From: Enoplolaimus lenunculus
Lineage: Eukaryota; Nematoda; Enoplea; Enoplida; Thoracostomopsidae
Assembly: GCA_030248215.1 (NCBI GenBank)
Contig: JASANG010001312.1
Span: 46,352 to 110,351 of the forward strand
Reading direction: 5' to 3'
Length of the DNA: 64,000 nucleotides
Below the pieces are notes generated by a model. It was not told the origin of the DNA and did no database searches. It worked only from the letters and a program-made list of their open reading frames with translations. The position numbers and the translations under genes are program-made. Positions 56,913-64,000 of the stretch are shown piece by piece (position 1 is the first letter of the stretch; every line of letters starts with the position of its first letter).

Positions 56913-58789
56913 TGATAGAATATAATGCGCTACTCCCAACCTTTGATTATCCCTTTTCCCGTTTCCGCGAATGCCCTAATCTTTATATGCCGGGAATTAT
57001 TGTTTTTAGAAAAAAACATTGACTTAATTTTTAGTTTGCTAGTTTCACGCCAATGCAACGAAGTATTGATGTTGTCACTGTATACCCATGTGCAATTTAC
57101 CCTGTTCACGATGTTTTTACAATTTTATTTTGTGCAAATGGGAGCTTGTTGGTATGGTATACCTAATGTAGTTTACTTTTTGTATAAATATTGTAAATAA
57201 TCGTTACGAAATATGATACTTAAGTATAAAGAATTGTCTGGTATACCATTATACTCTTCGTTATTTACTGAAATAATTTTCTTCAATACACTAAAGTTCG
57301 TTTATTTTTCAGCCTGGGTGTAAACAAATATTAAAATTAACTGAAACGGACACGGATAGTGATCAAAATAACGGAAACAGAAAACGGATATTGAAGTATA
57401 AAAGTTTCAATACGTTTTATTTTACTGCCAACACAATGGAGACGTGCAAATATTCACTGGGCTTTCGAAAATCTTGAAGAAAAGAATGGCGGATGCGGCT
57501 TTTAAGTTCTTGGACGAATATTCGTAATTTTTTTATTTCGAACAATTGCATCATATCTGTAATGAATATACGTGATTCATAATTTTGAACGTAAAAATAA
57601 CAGAATTTCCGTTATTCTTATAACAGAAAAGGAAAAAACAAAGATTTTTACCGGAAACGGGAACGTGAACGGATATCCGGTTACACCCTGACGCCAGCAC
57701 ATTTGGGGTATTAAAACACTCAACACTCAGCTGGTTTCCTAAAATTTTATTCAAAAAATATCTGATGCATTTAAGATTTTGTGTTAGGATGAATTTTCTT
57801 GCTATTATTTCAAATTAAACATTTGGAGCAATTTTAAAAAACTCACTGATTACTCAAGATTTTACAACGTAACTTAAACCATGAAAATAAGAGAGTTTAC
57901 AGAATTTCCAGAACGGGGACAAAAACGAATATAAATTTTCAACAGAAAGAGGGTCAGAGTGTACTAGCAAAGGAACTTCCAATTAATCAAGGTGAAGAAT
58001 CTGCATCCAGCAGTCGAGCCAGTCACTCGCGCTCCACGGCTAGGTTCTCAGCTGGTTGGGTAGGTAAAATCAGAGTACAAATGAGGAAAATCTAGATGAT
58101 TAACCTTGCTCATGCTCCAATATGAACGGTGAGATTTGGTTGGTTTGGTTACAAAATTGGGAGGCGACGTTTAGTTCAGCAGATAACGTGCAAAGCGGAA
58201 GTTTAAAGCTAATATGTTTTCTTTTCGTTTAGTCGAAAATGTTGGAAATGTAGATAAGTTTACAGAAAACGGTAAAAGTAGAAATTTTAAACGCAAATAG
58301 GTTTTGTCGTTCTGATAAGGGTCGAAAGGTATGTTTTGGTTGACTTGGAAGGAAAAAACAGAAAAAGTGACAAATAAAGCGTATACGTTATTTGGATTGA
58401 TAAAGGTAAAGGAACATTGGAAAAGTAGGTAAAAGTCAAGCCCGTACCTCTTCTTTGGTTTGATATTGAATATTGAAATGTTAAGCAAAATTCGAAAAAC
58501 TGAATATAAGTGGAAAAATGAGATCAATTTATTTTCCCATTGTTTTTGGGAAAATTTAAAGTGAAGTTCAGAAGACCGAAAAAAGTGGAAAATTCAAACG
58601 CATATTTTTAACCGGTGGGAAAATCTGAATCATGGGTGTTTGTTTGAAAACGAGGCGGTAAACTCAAAAACTAATAATTTCCCGGTTTCATATACAAGAT
58701 TTCAGGCGTCAATTCGGTTTCGGAAACGGGAAAAGTGGATAATTCAAAGGTTTTGGTGTAGTAGCGTCATTTACTATTTTCTATTCAGG
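56913..58789. other. Spacer between the arms
   Basis: This DNA has no reverse-complement partner in the window. It contains the MITE at 57313-57690, unique AT-rich DNA at 57690-58180 and the GGAAAATTCAAA-type array at 58190-58780. No gene was recognised. Confidence 0.5.
57313..57690. mobile_element. MITE in the spacer of the inverted repeat
   Basis: The left end is CCTGGGTGTAAAC and the right end, reversed, is CAGGGTGTAACCGGATATCC. The inside shares cggaaacagaaaacggata and cgaacaattgcatcatatc-gtaa with the arm elements at 55351 and 60013. It is not mirrored on the other side of the axis. Confidence 0.6.
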
Positions 58790-60012
58790 TTGCTGCGCCC
58801 CCTAAAAACCCCGCAAATTCAAGGGACCGGAAGAATACCGGTCCCAAGCCGCCTCATACTGGAACGTAAAATCTTATTACACGTTCGATGTTTCCCACAA
58901 CAACGGAAATAGCTGCACTTAAGATTTTCTCAAACAAACCGGGGAAAACTTTGGCTTGTTAATTTTCCACTTTTCCCGTTTTATACAAACGTAAGCTACA
59001 TTTCGTATTTTCTTCACAAAATCGCTGCACACTTAGCCTTTTGAATGTTTCAATTTCCTATTTTCCAAAGAAACCCTATGCTTGTGATTTGCAATATTAA
59101 ATTGCGGAAAATGTAGCTGCCAAATAGGACTGGTTGTGCGCCACTGCGGGGAATGGATTTACCACTTTAGAAAATGGCAAGCCTCTGTTCTATGCATGGG
59201 CCAGAACAGAAAACGGATATAATGTTTTACACCCTTAATATCCTTTCTACTTCCTTAATAAGCGCCTAAATTGGAAACTAAATTACACGCATATATACAT
59301 TGAAAAGCCATCAATTATATTTGATATCAACACTCAACAGTAGAAATGTTCAATGATAATGTCATTTTTACTGTTGACAACATATTAAACATTCAGACAT
59401 TTATTTTTGCTTTAGAATACGCAAATGCTGTTGTTTTGTGCTTTTAATGAAAAACGTTATTGAGCATTACCTATTATAAACTTGAGCTGGTCGATGAACA
59501 CAAACGCATTTTGACTGTCTATATATTCTGTCCTGGTTCTAGTTCCAGAAACTAAAGCACATCGACTTGAATATTTTAAACTGAATTGTTTTTTACAATG
59601 TATTTTCAATATCAGTTAAGTTTATGAGTTCACTGGGAATTGTATTAACAGAATAGAAAAAATATCGTTACATGTTTCATTTTATTTATTTTATTGATTT
59701 CAAGCGTTGCCCTCGCACGCTAATGTTGTAGCTATCTCTAGCATAAATATTCCAAAAGGCAATAATAAAACAAAAAGGTAACAGATATTTCTGAAATTTC
59801 ATGGAAAAATGCCTATCAGTTGCGAAAATATTTGGCTAGGACTTCGTAAAACTAATTTAAGAATTCTAAGGGCAACGTGCCTGAAACTGAGGTCAGTTCA
59901 GGAAAGCTGTTTTTGAGATTATATTCGACAAAACAGTGCGAGTTCGAACATACTTGAATTTGCTAAAAGACCTATTTTGTATTCAGTTTTCTTGAAAGTA
60001 ACACAAAATTAG

Positions 60013-60410
60013 CACGGTGTAAACGGATAGTAAAAACAACGGAAACGGATACGAATAGTAATCAAAATAACGGAAACGGAAAACGGGTAATGAAGTAGAA
60101 AACCTTCAAAGATTTTTGACTATTCTGCCAATACAACTGACGCGAGCAAATATTCAGTGAGCTTTCTTAAATTTTAAAGAAAAATAGCGGATGCGTCGAA
60201 ATTTTGAAAATCTTGGATAAATTTTGTAATTTTTTCATTTCGAACAATAGCAGCATATCTGCAACGAAACATTTTGAGATGTATAACTGATTGTAACTAA
60301 TTTTGAACGTATGAACGTAAAAACAACAGAATTTTAATTATTTCTATAACGAAAACGAAAACGAGCACCGATTTTACCGGACACGGAAACGGATATCCGG
60401 TTACACCCTG
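60013..60410. mobile_element. hAT-like MITE in the right arm, mirror of 55351-55748
   Basis: Reverse-complement copy with the same ends and flanks as the left-arm element. It differs by only a few bases. Confidence 0.7.
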
Positions 60411-60674
60411 AAAATTAACTAATAATAATTGAGACAACTACGAACTGTAGCCGATAAGGCGTAGCCTTATACAATTTAGAAACTTGTGAAAATTAGTTAC
60501 CCCGTTTGAATTGTGCGAAGTTTCACCGAAATTAATCGAAAACTAACCAGGATTAACAATTTTAAGATAATGCTGCTGTATTACTACACAGCGGCAAGTA
60601 CTATCCCAAACATTACGCTGCAATGTGTAACTTAGCATAAGCTATGCACAAGTTTGTACAAATTCTATCATCTT

Positions 60675-60862
60675 CAGAATCTGTACTTCCACGGGGATTG
60701 CCAACCTTCCCCGAACCGAACCTTCAAAGAGTGCATTATTTCAGCTCAGAACGTACCGGATTCAAGCACCGCCGCCGAAGGTCACCTACTCAGGGTTCTT
60801 CAAGGATCCCGAGTGTTTTTCGCAAAATTTCCTATGCAGCCGCTCGCTCACAAATCCACTAA
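60675..60862 (+). CDS. Exon-like segment A of an unrecognised gene, right arm
   Basis: After the acceptor-like ATCATCTTCAG a frame reads NLYFHGDCQPSPNRTFKECI and on to MQPLAHKST, ending at a possible donor (CTAA then GTGTGT, phase 2). The Cys residues and NRT sequon suggest an extracellular or lumenal domain. Its phase fits segment B at 61503. The mirror copy is on the minus strand at about 55086-54899. Confidence 0.3.
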
Positions 60863-61502
60863 GTGTGTTTCTAGCCCGTATTCCAAAATATTCTGTTAAA
60901 TCCACGGGGCAGTGGTCGGAATCAAAATCTGTACAACATCTGTCAAGCATGAGATTATACGCTAAAAACATAATTTTAAACATATCTATTCAGCAGAGGT
61001 ATAATTCGGCCAAATAGCGAACGAGCATCAACCTGTTAACGAGAACTAATATTGTGAAATTTAATTAAAGCTTTATTTTAACATATAATTAACTGGCAAA
61101 GTAATATTAACCCTCGTGTGGCACAAAACGAACCAAAATTAATTTTGTTTTTCATTAACGCTGCATTGGTTGGCGTACCGTTAACAAATTGTGAACCTTT
61201 TCAACGTTACTTTTTATAAAATTTCAGTTTGCCATTGCGTCCAAGGATGATTTCGGTTTTTAGTTAATATCACAAAAATTAGCGTCAAATCAGTAAATCG
61301 TTTGGGTGTCCTTATGGTAAACGCACAGAGGGGCTCGCAAGGCCAGGCTTCAACCTTATGGTTGTTTTGAATCTGTGCAACTTTACGCATGTTAGTGTTT
61401 TGTATGAGCGCAATTTAACAACATTACTAATGGTATCGGTACGAGCGAATAGCGTGACGCAAATTACCTTTTGTTACTTCGCATAACTTACCTGCAAAAT
61501 TT

Positions 61503-61585
61503 TACAGTGGTGTAATTTTTGTTAGAAACTTTGCTTTGGAGGATTTTACAAAGCAATGTTGTCCATATGCAAAAACGGCAATGCT
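61503..61585 (+). CDS. Exon-like segment B of an unrecognised gene, right arm
   Basis: After the acceptor-like AAATTTTACAG the frame reads GVIFVRNFALEDFTKQCCPY and then AKTAMLTQFDV, up to a donor-like GTACGT. The frame stays open in both directions (61450-61672), which is unusual for this AT-rich DNA. Mirrored on the minus strand at about 54258-54176. The family was not recognised. Confidence 0.35.
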
Positions 61586-62521
61586 AACACAGTTTGACGT
61601 GGGTACGTTTGGATATATACAATATTTGGATTGCAATGAACGCAGCTATTATGCTACAAAATACACCAGACTTTTGTAATAGTCAGTGTAAATATTTTAA
61701 ATTCCCTCTGAAATCTTGTTTAGAGTTCAAAGTTTTTAAGCAGAGATATGATTGCTTCTAACTGCTTTCATAATGAGATGTTTCTTTTTCTTGCATCACA
61801 GAAAAACGACAACTTGACCGTAGACCGGAATCAACTTTACTGGTTAACACTGCTGATCATTTACAAAAAATCGTGAAAAATGCTCCATGCTTAGACGCTT
61901 AGATTTGTCATGCTGTAGTATGTTTAAAACGTTTCCTAGATTTGAAAACGTGCCTTAATCTATATATTAAAGCTGGAACTCCGCACATACGTATTTTGGG
62001 CACCGTTCCAGCGCAAATTAACATTGCGTATCACATTATATATTTCACAACGTTGTACAAAAGAATTATTACGCATTAAATTCTGATGTCTAATTCTGCA
62101 ACACTAAAGCGTAGATTAGTTAACGAATGCCTAAGTTGCACATTGATGCAACTACGGCTGCTAGTAGACACTACTTTTCATAACAGATCAATTTAGAAAA
62201 TCAACTAATGCGTTTATGTATTTCGTTTTGTCTAAAAAAAGTTTTCCGACTTAAAAACAAAGCCTATTAGCTGTTGCAGAGAACGTTCTATCTAGCCTGA
62301 TTTAAGAGTACATTTCCTAACATTAACCGAGTCAACCAGATTTGATCATTACAATATATTTTTATAAAAAAAGCATTGTTTGGAAGTTAAAATTAAATTA
62401 TAAAATTCAATATTACATATTGCTTCGTAGGTGGCAAAAATGCAGGTTTTTAACACCGTGATGACATTCGGGCTGCGGTTGATGTTGATTGAGTGCCGAT
62501 TTTTAATATTTTATTCCAACA

Positions 62522-62597
62522 GAATGCTCGCTCAAGAAGCATCGAAGAAACTATACCAGTGATTTTATTTTTGGCTTATGGTGCAATAATATATATT
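62522..62597 (+). CDS. Exon-like segment C with a hydrophobic stretch, right arm
   Basis: Between the acceptor-like TTCCAACAG and a donor-like CA GTACGT, one frame encodes NARSRSIEETIPVILFLAYG and then AIIYIV, a likely membrane helix preceded by basic residues. The phase from segment B does not join directly in this frame, so another exon would have to lie between them, or the segment is not part of the same gene. Mirrored on the minus strand at 53239-53164, where the donor reads GTAAGT. Confidence 0.25.
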
Positions 62598-62873
62598 GTG
62601 CAGTACGTAAATTTGAACTTTTTTGACCGAAATTTTTTAAAATAATTTGTTTGTTAATGCTTCAATATAAAGCAGGTTTTCGCATTATTTATTTTGCGTC
62701 TGGTTGAAGGTAGACATTTGGACTAAATTTCTTGTTGTATTAACTCTACAATTTGCATAAACCGTTTGAATTCTAACTCAGAATATAAAAGATTAATATA
62801 TTTACCGATTTATGCGCAATATCCACTATTGCTCACTGTCAGATTGAAAGATTATCACATTATCTTCAGTAGG

Positions 62874-63131
62874 TTAAAATACATGATAGTAGGTCTCTAC
62901 ACGTACTCTGAGGCACTCGGATAGATTTCCACTAGAGAAGGGACGTGGTTTGTCACATTTGTGATAGGTTGAAAGCAATACAAAAAGTTTCGCTGCATAC
63001 CTTGGTTCATTTTCGCAAGTCGTTGTATCAAAAATACGTTCTTGCAATTTATTTGCTGTATAAACTCTGTAAAAACAGTTTGTCGCGCCAAATGCCGAAA
63101 AAATGAGTTGGTGATATATTTGTATATACAC
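62874..63131 (-). CDS. Mirror of the 85-codon frame in the right arm
   Basis: Reverse-complement copy of 52630-52887 with an identical translation. It has the same uncertain status. Confidence 0.2.
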   Translation of the reverse strand: MYIQIYHQLIFSAFGATNCFYRVYTANKLQERIFDTTTCENEPRYAAKLFVLLSTYHKCDKPRPFSSGNLSECLRVRVETYYHVF

Positions 63132-64000
63132 TCAAGTATATGATGCTAGCGAGGGCTGCCAGGTTTCGATATTGAATCCACCGTATAAAGATGACGGGCA
63201 TAATTTATAATTTTGTATATCACAAAAACAGCTGTCACATACTGAATAATCTTTTATTATGCTTGGAACTGCTTTAATTTTTGCAAAAAAAATATTTTTA
63301 AACCACACACATCAGGTGGGATGGTACCAATGTTGTTTCGTTTTTTGATGGATTGCTGATTATCGAAAATATCATTTTGTAATTTTAAAATCACAAATTA
63401 GCGGCGAAAAAGTGGCCAAGGTATGGAAAAAACTACAAAATGTTATAAACCATTCAATTGTTTTGATGCACTTGTCATTGTCGATCAACCGATTCTTACA
63501 GCACCGTATTAAGAGGCTTCGCCGATTGGGATTCTCAACAATGGAAAACCAACAACATTAGATTTTTTAGCCAAAATGCGTTTATTCGCCATCGCTTCGA
63601 CTTCATTACAATCCAAGTGCGATTTGTTATTGAAAAAATCTTGGAAAAGCGCTAAAGAATTGTTTTTGTTTCACTTTTCATTAACCTATAATTTTGTTCA
63701 AGATCGATCTAGCACCTTCAAAACACATCAATTGGGGTCGCAATATGGCTTTAAGAAAATAGAACTTTTGCTTCTTGACTAAATATCAAACTCACGTTGT
63801 CTTCCTTCTTGTTCGCAAGGTTTTTGTACAGTGTTTTAATTACAGTTGAAAATCTTTTTGGTGCCCAGAGCGCGTGGTTTTATAACATATGCATAATTAA
63901 AAAGAACCATTTCAACTCCAAACAAAGTTTTGTATAGAAATTGATTTTTGTGTCCCCATATTTGTCATTTTTAGGGGAGGTCCTCGGGATAATGCCGGCC

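Larger units (their letters stand above)
56517..59212. mobile_element. Large fold-back-type element at the axis of the inverted repeat
   Basis: The ends carry TGGCCCATGCATAGAAC and its reverse complement (56519 and about 59203), the same end motif as the fold-back family at 48820. Inside are inverted sub-repeats (56517-56912 with 58790-59212) and a GGAAAATTCAAA-type array at 58190-58780. The unpaired middle, 56913-58789, also holds the MITE at 57313-57690. Confidence 0.45.
58790..64000. repeat. Right arm of a giant inverted repeat (runs off the window)
   Basis: Reverse-complement partner of 51761-56912. The arm is still pairing at the last base of the window. It carries mirrored copies of everything in the left arm, including the MITE at 60013-60410, the exon-like segments at 60675-60862, 61503-61585 and 62522-62597, and the 85-codon frame at 62874-63131. 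Confidence 0.9.

Noticed and set aside
62522-62597. Two-pore potassium channel helix
   Set aside because: The hydrophobic stretch has a loosely similar pattern, but no selectivity-filter sequence was found in either arm.

Overview
The window looks like nuclear DNA of an invertebrate metazoan. It is AT-rich, its genes are split by GT-AG introns mostly a few hundred bases to about 1.5 kb long, and its intergenic and intronic DNA is packed with short inverted-repeat elements, tRNA-derived SINE-like repeats and minisatellites. I could not fix the phylum. A tunicate or another compact invertebrate genome would fit, but that is inference.

Four host genes can be read, all on the minus strand. (1) 1573-1707 is the first coding exon of a ZNF706-like 4F5/zinc-finger protein; the rest lies beyond the left edge. 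(2) 11807-25033 is a calcium/calmodulin-dependent cyclic nucleotide phosphodiesterase (PDE1). I rebuilt it as 13 phase-consistent exons encoding 542 residues, with all the metal-binding and catalytic residues. (3) 32527-36699, possibly with a first exon near 37.7 kb, is PIG-V, the GPI mannosyltransferase II of the ER, with 7 coding exons resolved. (4) 45449-50251 is an SLC22 (organic ion transporter) gene of 3 exons and 656 residues.

Region by region: 0-10 kb holds a hAT-like MITE, three SINE-like tRNA-derived repeats, two copies of an inverted-repeat element that carries a tRNA-like Pol III promoter, a fold-back element nested in another element, and a 16-bp minisatellite. 10-25 kb is PDE1 and its introns, which contain duplicated and unclassified repeats. 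25-32.5 kb is gene-poor, with MITEs and a long TA array. 32.5-37.7 kb is PIG-V. 37.7-45.4 kb is gene-poor, with a GC-richer degenerate coding-like island (39.8-41.4 kb, probably a retroelement fossil) and a MITE split by a mirror-arranged minisatellite. 45.4-50.3 kb is SLC22, with a fold-back array in its first intron.

From about 51.76 kb to the right edge the DNA is one very large inverted repeat. The arms are at least 5.1 kb each and are separated by about 1.9 kb, with a fold-back-type element at the axis. The arms pair base-for-base between about 52.6 and 55.75 kb, carry mirrored exon-like segments of an unrecognised gene, and share a hAT-like MITE with its target duplication. The inner left arm differs from the right almost only by missing single bases, which raises the question of sequence quality or a fold-back artefact. 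The three complete genes do not form an operon or a shared pathway.
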